A DNA stretch of 44,491 nucleotides from contig JAQRMR010000053.1 of the NCBI GenBank assembly GCA_028599115.1, forward strand, positions 1 through 44,491, written 5' to 3'. This document shows, in pieces, positions 11,271-19,334 of this stretch. The notes below the pieces were generated by a model. That model was not told the DNA's origin. It saw nothing but the letters and a program-made list of their open reading frames with translations, and searched no databases. The position numbers and the translations under genes are program-made. Position 1 is the stretch's first letter. Each line of letters opens with the position of its first letter. Source of the DNA: Methyloprofundus sp. GTDB lineage: Bacteria > Pseudomonadota > Gammaproteobacteria > Methylococcales > Methylomonadaceae.

Positions 11271-11412
11271 AGTATAGGTTTTATTTTTATAAAACAAATA
11301 ATGAAAGTATAAATAAGTGTTGTTTTAAACTTGGTGTAAATTGTTGATAACAAATATTTGCGCTAAGTTTTTATACTTTTAAAGATCAGGTGTTTAATTT
11401 TAGGGTCATTTT

Positions 11413-13146
11413 ATGATGCAGAAAAATCCTTTAGGCGTGCTGCTGAGTACGGCAGTGGTATGCTTAACAATGTCGACGATAGTGACGGCAGCTTTACCTA
11501 AATCAATTGAGGTAGATCGCGGCAAAGTAGAGCCAGTTTGTAACGAAAATAATCCGGATTGGCGACTGGCGCAAACGATAGAGGGCGTTAAAATTCAGGA
11601 GTCATTACGCTGTAGCCCTGATAACCCTTACTCTATTGCAGCTGAAGTTAAAGGTACAAATAATTTGTCTATGGAAGCGGTAATGAATACGCATTACGCT
11701 ATGGACTCAATCATTAAAAAGAATGATATGGATGGCGATGGCGATCCAGATTTAATTATTATTAAATTAGAAGTGGCAGAATTGAATGGCCATTCTCCTG
11801 ATTTTGATGGAGTTGTGCCTACTTTTGATATTGCCCCAGGTATTCAGCCGGCAATGTGGGTTTTTGCACCTAAATCACGAGGTATGGCAACCAATAGTTT
11901 TGTTGGGGTTGATGCGAACCCATTGTTAAGAGCGCCATCTCCTGTTATTAGGGTAGAGCAAGGCGATACTATTTGGATTCAATTAGAAAATACGCATTAT
12001 TTTCCACATACTATTCATTTGCATGGTGTAGATCATCCATTTGTGGATAGTTCAGGCGAAGGTAATGATGGGGTACCACAAACCAGTGATAAATTTGTAT
12101 TACCTGGGCAAAGTAAAACTTATGAAATACGTCCGCGTATTCCTGGTACATTTGTCTATCATTGCCATGTACAAACACATGTTCACTTAGCAATGGGCTT
12201 AGTGGGAATGTTTGTTGTGGAAGAAAACCGCCCAAATAACTGGGTACAAACATTTAATGTTGGCGCGGGACAGGTTCGTCACCCTTCTAAAGCTATTTTA
12301 GAGGGGTTTGATAGTGAGTATGACTTACATTATCATGCGATGGATAAGGAAATGCACAGTATCGTGCAAAAGTATAATGACCCACGTTTAATTGCTAAAA
12401 AAATGAATCGTGAATACGATATGACCGATTCAACAGAAGATTACCATACCTTAAATGGTCGTTCATTCCCTTACACGCTGAGGGAGTCGTTAATTGTAAC
12501 GGAGCCTGATAAAAACATTAAAATTAGAATGTTTAATAGTACGGGCGAACAATTAGCAATGCATACGCATGGACATAAAGGAACAATCACTCACTATGAT
12601 GGTGTTGAGCATAATCCTGTCGCCCAAATTACACGTGATGTTTATGACTTAGCACCTGCACAACGTAATGATTTAAAAATCAGTACGGTTGATGATGGTT
12701 TTCATAGTTATGGTGAGGGTATTTGGATTTTTCATGACCATCGTGAAAAAGGAATTACCACTGATGGACAAAACCCGGGTGGTAATTTGAGCGCATTAGT
12801 CTATAAAAAGTATTTAGATGAAATTGGCTTACCAAAAGGTATTGGTGAAAGTCCAATGCAGTTGTTTTCGGAGAAATTTCAACAACGCAAGTTACCTGTT
12901 TGGCAAAATATAGATGAATGGAATAGCTTAGGTGAGGTTGATTCGCTTAATTATGTTGCGCCAGAAGCAAGCAAACCAGCACCGGCAGATGTAACGCCAG
13001 GTTCTTCTGCTATTGTTGAGGTAGAAGAAGATAGTTCGATGAGAAATTTATTTTTTGGATTATTATTAGGTCTTTTTGTTTACCTTGCTTTTGTTAAACG
13101 TGAACAATGGCTAGCTGTTATATCTTCACTTAAAGGGAGTAAATAA
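11413..13146 (+). CDS. Two-domain multicopper oxidase, T1 Cu ligands in domain 1 (type C-like), C-terminal TM anchor
   Basis: FPHTIHLHG + FVYHCHVQTHVHLAMGL (T1 + trinuclear ligands) in domain 1; AMHTHGHKG + IFHDHREKG (no Cys) in domain 2; C-terminal NLFFGLLLGLFVYLAFVKREQW. Confidence 0.88.
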   Translation: MMQKNPLGVLLSTAVVCLTMSTIVTAALPKSIEVDRGKVEPVCNENNPDWRLAQTIEGVKIQESLRCSPDNPYSIAAEVKGTNNLSMEAVMNTHYAMDSIIKKNDMDGDGDPDLIIIKLEVAELNGHSPDFDGVVPTFDIAPGIQPAMWVFAPKSRGMATNSFVGVDANPLLRAPSPVIRVEQGDTIWIQLENTHYFPHTIHLHGVDHPFVDSSGEGNDGVPQTSDKFVLPGQSKTYEIRPRIPGTFVYHCHVQTHVHLAMGLVGMFVVEENRPNNWVQTFNVGAGQVRHPSKAILEGFDSEYDLHYHAMDKEMHSIVQKYNDPRLIAKKMNREYDMTDSTEDYHTLNGRSFPYTLRESLIVTEPDKNIKIRMFNSTGEQLAMHTHGHKGTITHYDGVEHNPVAQITRDVYDLAPAQRNDLKISTVDDGFHSYGEGIWIFHDHREKGITTDGQNPGGNLSALVYKKYLDEIGLPKGIGESPMQLFSEKFQQRKLPVWQNIDEWNSLGEVDSLNYVAPEASKPAPADVTPGSSAIVEVEEDSSMRNLFFGLLLGLFVYLAFVKREQWLAVISSLKGSK

Positions 13147-13148
13147 TC

Positions 13149-14003
13149 ATGCTAAAAAAGTTATCTATTGCTATTGTCAGTTTAGCGCTATCGGCACCTG
13201 TTTTTGCAGAAAAAGAGTTTGAAAATCATACCAATATGATGGACCACGGTGATGGTCATTTAATGGATATGACCGGTGGAATGATTATGGGGCAGAATAC
13301 TGATATTTTGCCTGGTGGTTGTGACAGTATTGCTGCAACAAAAGAGATTACCGTTCATGCAGGGCATAAATACGCTAAAAAGTTTCCTGGACGAATGTAC
13401 GCTTTTGATGTGCAAGAGTATCAATTTGAGCCTTGCACAAAGCTAACGATTAATTTTGTTAATGATGATAGTGTGCGTCACCAGTGGATGATGCATGGCT
13501 TACCTAAATACCTCTATCCAAAAGGTATGTTCCATATGGAAGTAACGGGCCCTGGGAAAATTTCAGGTACCTTGATTTTTCCACCTGGTGATAAAACTTA
13601 CCTAGTTCATTGTGATATTGCACAGCACATGGAAAAAGGAATGAAAGGTCAGTTGAAAATTGGTAAAGGGAGTGGTGATTTGCCGAGTATTCCTGGTGTC
13701 ACGCCCTATGTAATACAAGATGATTACTGGGATACTGAAAAAGAGCCAAATGATATTAGTGATGTCATCATTGAAGAAGTGACTGAGCTTAAGGAAACTG
13801 TTTCGAGTAACGATTCTTTTTTCTCTGGTCTTACGATTATTGGTTTAGCAATCGGCTTATTAGTTGCTCCTTTGCTTGCGCGTAAATTTAAAGATATGAG
13901 TGCTGGTGAAATTATCAGTTACTTATTTGAATTAGCCCAATCTGCAATTAGTATGGCAATTAAGCTAATTAAGTGGCTTATGAGTTTAGTCATTAAAAAG
14001 TAG
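13149..14003 (+). CDS. Membrane-anchored cupredoxin-domain protein with Met/His-rich N-terminus
   Basis: Signal peptide; HTNMMDHGDGHLMDMTGGMIMG; VRHQWMMHGLP and YLVHCDIAQHMEKGMKG Cu-ligand pattern; C-terminal TM segments. Confidence 0.85.
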   Translation: MLKKLSIAIVSLALSAPVFAEKEFENHTNMMDHGDGHLMDMTGGMIMGQNTDILPGGCDSIAATKEITVHAGHKYAKKFPGRMYAFDVQEYQFEPCTKLTINFVNDDSVRHQWMMHGLPKYLYPKGMFHMEVTGPGKISGTLIFPPGDKTYLVHCDIAQHMEKGMKGQLKIGKGSGDLPSIPGVTPYVIQDDYWDTEKEPNDISDVIIEEVTELKETVSSNDSFFSGLTIIGLAIGLLVAPLLARKFKDMSAGEIISYLFELAQSAISMAIKLIKWLMSLVIKK

Positions 14004-14027
14004 CATTATTGGTACTTTGTTTTAATA

Positions 14028-14066
14028 GCCCTTGGTAATTATATTAATAATTGCTAGGGGTTTTTT
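14028..14066 (+). terminator. Rho-independent terminator after cupredoxin gene
   Basis: Imperfect stem cccttggtaatta / taataattgctagggg followed by tttttt. Confidence 0.6.
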
Positions 14067-14091
14067 ATGCATGAAATTAAGGAAGCTTTAA

Positions 14092-14505
14092 ATGCTGGAA
14101 TTGTGGGGGCTGTTTGTTAGTGCTTTTATTTCTTCAACGATTGCACCAGGAGGCTCTGAAGCTGTTTTAGCTTATATGGTTGCTGAGAAAGTTCAGCCTA
14201 TTGTGTGGCTTGTTTCTGTGGCAACGATTGGTAATACAATAGGTGCTTTAACAACTTGGTGGCTTGGTTCTATTGCCGCGAAAAAATACCCTGCGGAATC
14301 TGTTTTAGATAAGCACAAACAACGAGCATTAAGCTGGGTAAAGCGTTGGGGCAATTGGAGTCTATTATTGTCTTGGTTACCTGTGATTGGTGATGCCTTA
14401 TGTTTTGCTGCTGGCTGGTTAAAATTACCTCTACTATTTTCTGTTGCTTTGATTTTTGTAGGGAAATTAGTTCGGTATTTAATGGTTGCATATTGGTTTG
14501 TATAA
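14092..14505 (+). CDS. YqaA/DedA (VTT)-family membrane protein
   Basis: LFVSAFISSTIAPGGSEAVLAYMV... and ATIGNTIGALTTWWLG, YqaA-like. Confidence 0.75.
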   Translation: MLELWGLFVSAFISSTIAPGGSEAVLAYMVAEKVQPIVWLVSVATIGNTIGALTTWWLGSIAAKKYPAESVLDKHKQRALSWVKRWGNWSLLLSWLPVIGDALCFAAGWLKLPLLFSVALIFVGKLVRYLMVAYWFV

Positions 14506-14561
14506 ATGAAACTAAGAAAAATAGTTATCACGGTAGATTTAAGAGTAAAGGAATGAAATAG

Positions 14562-15323
14562 ATGTTTCGCAATTTTCCTACAGAAATTCATGATTATTCT
14601 CATCAAAAGAGAGATTATCAAATTGTTGTTTTTACATTTACTTGTACAGCAATTTGTTTAACACTAGATGGTTTCGCACCACAGTATTTGCAGTGGATTT
14701 TAGCTTTTTTCGGCTATATTTTTCTTGCAGGGTTGTTATATTGGGAGTCTAAGCTTGTTCGGATGCAAGTTGTGGTTGCCTTGTTATTTGCAACAGCAGG
14801 GGAGATTTTCGCTTCACCTTATATGGAAGGCTATATTTACCGTTTTGGCTCAGTTCCGCCGTATGTACCTGCTGGACATGGCATGGTGTACTTAACGGCA
14901 ATTATTTTGGCGCGCTCAGGCTTTTTTCTACGCCATGCTCGAACGATTGCTTTTGTTGTTGTTGCTGTGTGTGGTGTTTGGTCGGCATGGGGGCTAAGTC
15001 CTTATGCGGAAAGAGGCGATCAAATTGGCGCAGTTTTATTTATCGTGTATTTGCTGTATCTTTTTAAAGGTAAAGCGCCAATGGTTTATTTAGGTGCTTT
15101 CTTTATTACCACATGGTTAGAATTGGTCGGCACGAGTGCAGGAACTTGGGCGTGGGCCGTGGTTGATCCTGCATCAGGTTTAACCCAAGGAAACCCGCCT
15201 AGCGGGGTTGCAGCATGGTATTGTTTGGTTGATGCTGTGGCAATGGCAGGCGCTCAGCCTGCATTAAATTTATTTCAAAGAATTAAAGAGCGCATTTGGC
15301 GTATAGAACAGAGTGTTAATTAA
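14562..15323 (+). CDS. Polytopic integral membrane protein of unknown function
   Basis: 253 aa, multiple hydrophobic helices, motif SVPPYVPAGHGMVYLTA. Confidence 0.65.
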   Translation: MFRNFPTEIHDYSHQKRDYQIVVFTFTCTAICLTLDGFAPQYLQWILAFFGYIFLAGLLYWESKLVRMQVVVALLFATAGEIFASPYMEGYIYRFGSVPPYVPAGHGMVYLTAIILARSGFFLRHARTIAFVVVAVCGVWSAWGLSPYAERGDQIGAVLFIVYLLYLFKGKAPMVYLGAFFITTWLELVGTSAGTWAWAVVDPASGLTQGNPPSGVAAWYCLVDAVAMAGAQPALNLFQRIKERIWRIEQSVN

Positions 15324-15329
15324 AATATT

Positions 15330-16232
15330 ATGCATAGAATAGAAGCGAATAAAGATTACCGCACAGTTAGCGATGAAAATACCAGTATAGAAGCGCTACA
15401 AGAAGCGGCTGTTAAGCACTATGATGCCTGTTATTGGGATTACTTATTTGCTTGGAGTAGCCGAAATGATTTGGCGCTACACTATGGTTATTGGGATGAA
15501 AATACGACATCTCACAGCCAGTCCCTATTGAATAAAAACCAAAAATTATATGAGTTAGCCGGTATTAAAGCGGATGATTTTGTACTGGATGCAGGGTGTG
15601 GAATTGGTGGCAGCTCTATATGGATGGCTAAAAATCATGGTAATCAATTAAAAGCGATTACTATTAGCGCTAAGCAAACTTATTATGCTGCGAACCATGC
15701 GAAACGGCATGGTGTGGCTGATAAGGTTGATTTTGAGGTGTCTGATTTTTGTAAGACTCCTTATGCAGATGAAACTTTTGATGTGGTTTGGGGCTTAGAA
15801 AGTATTTGTCATGCATTAAATAAAGGTGACTTTATTCGTGAAGCTTTTCGTATTTTAAAGCCAGGTGGGCGGTTAGTGGTTTGTGATGGCTTTATTACTC
15901 AGCGGGAGATTGCTGATGAAGATTGGCAAGCAGTTGTTGACTGCTTAGATGGTTGGGCAGTACCGAATCTATGTTTGCGTAGTGAGTTTGACGGTTTATT
16001 GCATGAAAACCAATTTTCTGAAGTGAAGTATACTGATATTACTCAGGAAACGATGCCATCAGCTGACTATATGTATAAAGTATCCAAGCGTTTAGAGCCT
16101 GTACAAAAAATTAGTCGATTTTTGGGCCTTCGCAGTGCCACTCAAACAGCTAATTTTAAAGTAGGCTTAGCGCAGCACCATTTATTTCACAAAAAGTTAG
16201 TTGAATATGGTATTTTTACCGCACAGAAATAA
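15330..16232 (+). CDS. SAM-dependent C-methyltransferase resembling sterol/tocopherol methyltransferases
   Basis: LDAGCGIGGSSIWMAK motif I; VVWGLESICHALNKGDFIREAFRILKPGGRLVVCDG. Confidence 0.8.
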   Translation: MHRIEANKDYRTVSDENTSIEALQEAAVKHYDACYWDYLFAWSSRNDLALHYGYWDENTTSHSQSLLNKNQKLYELAGIKADDFVLDAGCGIGGSSIWMAKNHGNQLKAITISAKQTYYAANHAKRHGVADKVDFEVSDFCKTPYADETFDVVWGLESICHALNKGDFIREAFRILKPGGRLVVCDGFITQREIADEDWQAVVDCLDGWAVPNLCLRSEFDGLLHENQFSEVKYTDITQETMPSADYMYKVSKRLEPVQKISRFLGLRSATQTANFKVGLAQHHLFHKKLVEYGIFTAQK

Positions 16233-16244
16233 TTGAGAGAAAAA

Positions 16245-16838
16245 ATGAAAAATATATTATTAGCTCTACTATTCATCAGCCCGTCAGTTTTTGCCCAACT
16301 GGACTTTGGCAATCAACAAGGTGATGCTTGGAAATTAAGCCAGAAAGATTCAAGCTTAATGTTTGTAACGACAAAAAATGCCAGTAAAACTGAATTACAG
16401 AATTTTAAGCAAATTAGTGGCCAAATTAAGAACAATGTTGCCACGGTAACCGTTGATTTGAATAGTGTTGCGACAGGCATTGAGATTCGTGACCAGAGAA
16501 TAAAGGATTTGTTTTTTGAAACTAAACTTTTTTCACAAGCATCGGCAATAATTAAACTACCCGCTCGGAAATTTTCAGCGATGAAAGTAGGGGATGTTAA
16601 GATTGTTGATCTGGAAGCGGAGTTAAATATACATGGCGTTAAACAAAAAGAAACGGTCAGCACGCAAGTTATTTTATTGCAAAATAACAAACTTTTAGTT
16701 AGCTCATTGAAGCCATTAATTATTAATGTACAAAATTTTAAGTTGCTTCAAGGTGTTAATTTATTACGTGAAATAGCCCATTTAAAAAGTATTAACTCTG
16801 CCATTCCGGTTACTTTTAACTTAATATTTACACAATAA
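16245..16838 (+). CDS. YceI-family exported protein (polyisoprenoid-binding fold)
   Basis: Signal peptide; VDLNSVATGIEIRDQRIKDLFFETKLFSQASAIIKL and LNIHGVKQ typical of YceI. Confidence 0.85.
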   Translation: MKNILLALLFISPSVFAQLDFGNQQGDAWKLSQKDSSLMFVTTKNASKTELQNFKQISGQIKNNVATVTVDLNSVATGIEIRDQRIKDLFFETKLFSQASAIIKLPARKFSAMKVGDVKIVDLEAELNIHGVKQKETVSTQVILLQNNKLLVSSLKPLIINVQNFKLLQGVNLLREIAHLKSINSAIPVTFNLIFTQ

Positions 16839-16858
16839 TAATTATAAAAAATACTTTC

Positions 16859-17299
16859 ATGAAAAATAAAAAAATAATAACGTTAAAAACTTATTTAATC
16901 AGTAGTTTACTTATTTTTGGATTAACAGCTTGTTCAGATGATGAGCCAAAAAAAATCATCCCAAAAAATGTTGTCAGTACAGATAATCACTTTGATCATA
17001 ATCATGATGAAGCAACTAATCTGGAAAAACATAAATTTGAGCATGAATTTGCTGAGCAATGTATTGCGCGAGAAATAAGAAATTCGGTTAATAAGGAAAA
17101 TGATAGAAAGCGTTTTGCTAAACCTTGTTTATGTATTGCTGAGGAAATGATGGATGATTTAACGACGGTAGAAGCAGAAAAATTCTTAGAAGAAGATAAA
17201 AATACTCAGTCATTAACTATTCGTTTTGAAGCAGCTGCTTACAATTGCTTGCAAGAAAAAGCAAAACCTCAGGAGCCTGAGATTTTTAAACGTCGTTAG
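16859..17299 (+). CDS. Lipoprotein with His/acidic-rich segment
   Basis: Lipobox LTACSDDE; STDNHFDHNHDEATNLEKHKFEHEF. Confidence 0.65.
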   Translation: MKNKKIITLKTYLISSLLIFGLTACSDDEPKKIIPKNVVSTDNHFDHNHDEATNLEKHKFEHEFAEQCIAREIRNSVNKENDRKRFAKPCLCIAEEMMDDLTTVEAEKFLEEDKNTQSLTIRFEAAAYNCLQEKAKPQEPEIFKRR

Positions 17300-17310
17300 G
17301 CTTAAGTGTT

Positions 17311-17348
17311 AATAGTCACTTTTTTCTGCCTGGAAAAAGGTGACTATT
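17311..17348 (+). terminator. Probable terminator/hairpin after the copper/MT cluster
   Basis: Inverted repeat aatagtca...tgactatt with T/A-rich arms. Confidence 0.5.
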
Positions 17349-17385
17349 TAATTTATATTTGTTTTAAAGGTTGCTGAATATAGAA

Positions 17386-18312
17386 ATGGGCAAATCAAAT
17401 AGCCATTTTTCCAACGAGTTAGCTGAGCTATTAGTGCCTTTTGAGCAATTATTAGAGCAACAATCAGTACAGAAACTAAAGCTAGTCATCCATGCGGGTA
17501 CACCCAAAACTGGCACCACGAGCTTACAAACTTATCTAGATAAAAAACAACGAAAGCTAAGGGGGCTGGGGATTCTTTATCCGCATAACCTTGAAAAACT
17601 AACAAACTCTAGCGCACCAAAACACCAATGGTTTGAGAAGAACTTAGCCACAGCAAACTTGGACAGTTTTTTAGAAAACTTTAAAAATATTCTTTCGCAA
17701 GTTAAAAAAGAGACGCATACGATTATCTTATCCTCGGAAGGCATTTATAATTATTGGTGGGATTTTCCAGAGGAATCCAAAGCGCTTTTATGTGAGTTGG
17801 ATCAGTTCTTTGATGTTGAAGTTTGGGTATGGTTTCGTGAGCCACTTGAGTTTATTGAAAGTTACTACAAGCAATGCATTCGCAACCCACAAGTTGCAAG
17901 TAACCCATGTTATGGGCAAAACTTATCCTTTGCCGAAATGTTAAATATCGAATGGTTTTCTCGGCACTTAAATTACCAAGGTTTTGTTAGTGAATGCCAA
18001 GCGTTATTTGGTGAAAATAAGGTTTCAGTCTTTAAGTACGAAGGTGATGTGGTACAAGAAGTCAGGCAGAAATTAGGGCTAGCAACGCCTCATGACAATC
18101 CAACCCCAAGGCAAAATAAAAGTTTAAATAGTGCTTCGGCAGAATTATTAAGAGCGATAAATCACTATGAGCTTAAAGCAAAAGACAAAGAGCTTTTAAT
18201 GCCTCATTTAAAAGCAATCAATGAGATTCTTGATAATTACGCAAATGAGTCACTGATTGATGAAGAGTCTAGAAAAAAGGTTCTGAAGATATTTAGCCCG
18301 ACCAAGTTTTGA
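17386..18312 (+). CDS. Sulfotransferase-like P-loop protein
   Basis: VIHAGTPKTGTTSLQTYL (5'-PSB-type motif); EVWVWFREPLEFIESYYKQ region. Confidence 0.65.
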   Translation: MGKSNSHFSNELAELLVPFEQLLEQQSVQKLKLVIHAGTPKTGTTSLQTYLDKKQRKLRGLGILYPHNLEKLTNSSAPKHQWFEKNLATANLDSFLENFKNILSQVKKETHTIILSSEGIYNYWWDFPEESKALLCELDQFFDVEVWVWFREPLEFIESYYKQCIRNPQVASNPCYGQNLSFAEMLNIEWFSRHLNYQGFVSECQALFGENKVSVFKYEGDVVQEVRQKLGLATPHDNPTPRQNKSLNSASAELLRAINHYELKAKDKELLMPHLKAINEILDNYANESLIDEESRKKVLKIFSPTKF

Positions 18313-18363
18313 TTCTGGGTCTATGAATTTATTGGCCTAAAACAATAGCGAGAAAGCCCCATT

Positions 18364-19266
18364 TTAATGTTGATAGCGTAACTTTCTTTCTTTACGCGAC
18401 ATTAAGTAAAAAACCACTGCAGTACCAACAAGCCCCATCATGCCGCCAGGCCCCCAAATCATGATTCCACCTAGTTGCTGATCTAACATGATTTCAATGG
18501 CTAAACGGCCATCTAGTACGTCGTATGCTGCATAAATTTGGTCTCTCTTTAGGGTGATAATGGCACCAATAACGGTATTGGGAATAGTGACAGCCCATAA
18601 AATAATTAAGCGTACGCCAAATGAAATTCGAGATGTTTTCTGTCGTGGGTCACAGATTAGCCACCAAAAGAAAAAGCCAGTTAGAATCATCGTAAAGTGC
18701 ATGGTGTTATGCAGCGATTGATCCGCTAAGGCTTGGTTATGCAAATCAGGGATTTGCCAGATGACTAATGTCGCAATAAATAATATGGGAGCAAGAACAG
18801 GGTGGCCTAATAGGTGATAGAGCCATTGAATGACTTTATTACGTACAATGGGGACTAAAACTTTATGCCGAATGCTTTTAGGTAGACCTTGTAATAAAGG
18901 CGCGAGAGGCATACTTAAGATGAGTAATAAGGGACCTAGACCACGCATTAATAAATGTTCTATTTGATGAAAAAATAGAAAGTGCTCTGATAAGGGTTCA
19001 AGGGGGGATTGCAGGGCTATGACAAAGCAAAGCATACCCAATAGAAATGTGATTGTTTGGCCTATTCCCACGGGGCGACCAGCTTCGCGCCTAACGACAC
19101 GCCCTCGGAAATAAACAATCACCGTTAATAGCATGGGAATGGCTACATCAGGCGTATAAATCCATGCTGACCAGATAGACTGGTAGGGACTAATTGAGCC
19201 ATGAGCAAAACAGAGGCTAGAAAATAAGGCTAGAGTAAATGCTAAGTAAGCTTTTAAGTAGGGCAC
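18364..19266 (-). CDS. ctaG: CtaG-like (Caa3-type) cytochrome c oxidase assembly factor
   Basis: Polytopic; FFHQIEHLLMRGLGPLLLILSMPLAPLL, HNTMHFTMILTGFFFWWLICDP typical of the CtaG_Caa3 family. Confidence 0.85.
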   Translation of the reverse strand: MPYLKAYLAFTLALFSSLCFAHGSISPYQSIWSAWIYTPDVAIPMLLTVIVYFRGRVVRREAGRPVGIGQTITFLLGMLCFVIALQSPLEPLSEHFLFFHQIEHLLMRGLGPLLLILSMPLAPLLQGLPKSIRHKVLVPIVRNKVIQWLYHLLGHPVLAPILFIATLVIWQIPDLHNQALADQSLHNTMHFTMILTGFFFWWLICDPRQKTSRISFGVRLIILWAVTIPNTVIGAIITLKRDQIYAAYDVLDGRLAIEIMLDQQLGGIMIWGPGGMMGLVGTAVVFYLMSRKERKLRYQH

Positions 19267-19293
19267 AAGAAAAAGTTTATTAGGGAAGTAGAT

Positions 19294-19328
19294 TGCTATA
19301 GGGTGAGTGAATGATTCACCCTATAGCA
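19294..19328. promoter_or_regulatory. Perfect 13-bp inverted repeat between dxs 3' end and ctaG 5' end
   Basis: tgctatagggtga / tcaccctatagca, no strong T-tract; terminator or operator. Confidence 0.5.
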
Positions 19329-19334
19329 TGGTAA

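Noticed and set aside
14193-14621. 142 aa and 73 aa - strand ORFs (14193-14621, 14270-14491)
   Set aside because: Antisense to the YqaA-like gene, which has clear TM topology and family resemblance.
16313-16690. 125 aa - strand ORF
   Set aside because: Antisense shadow of the YceI gene.
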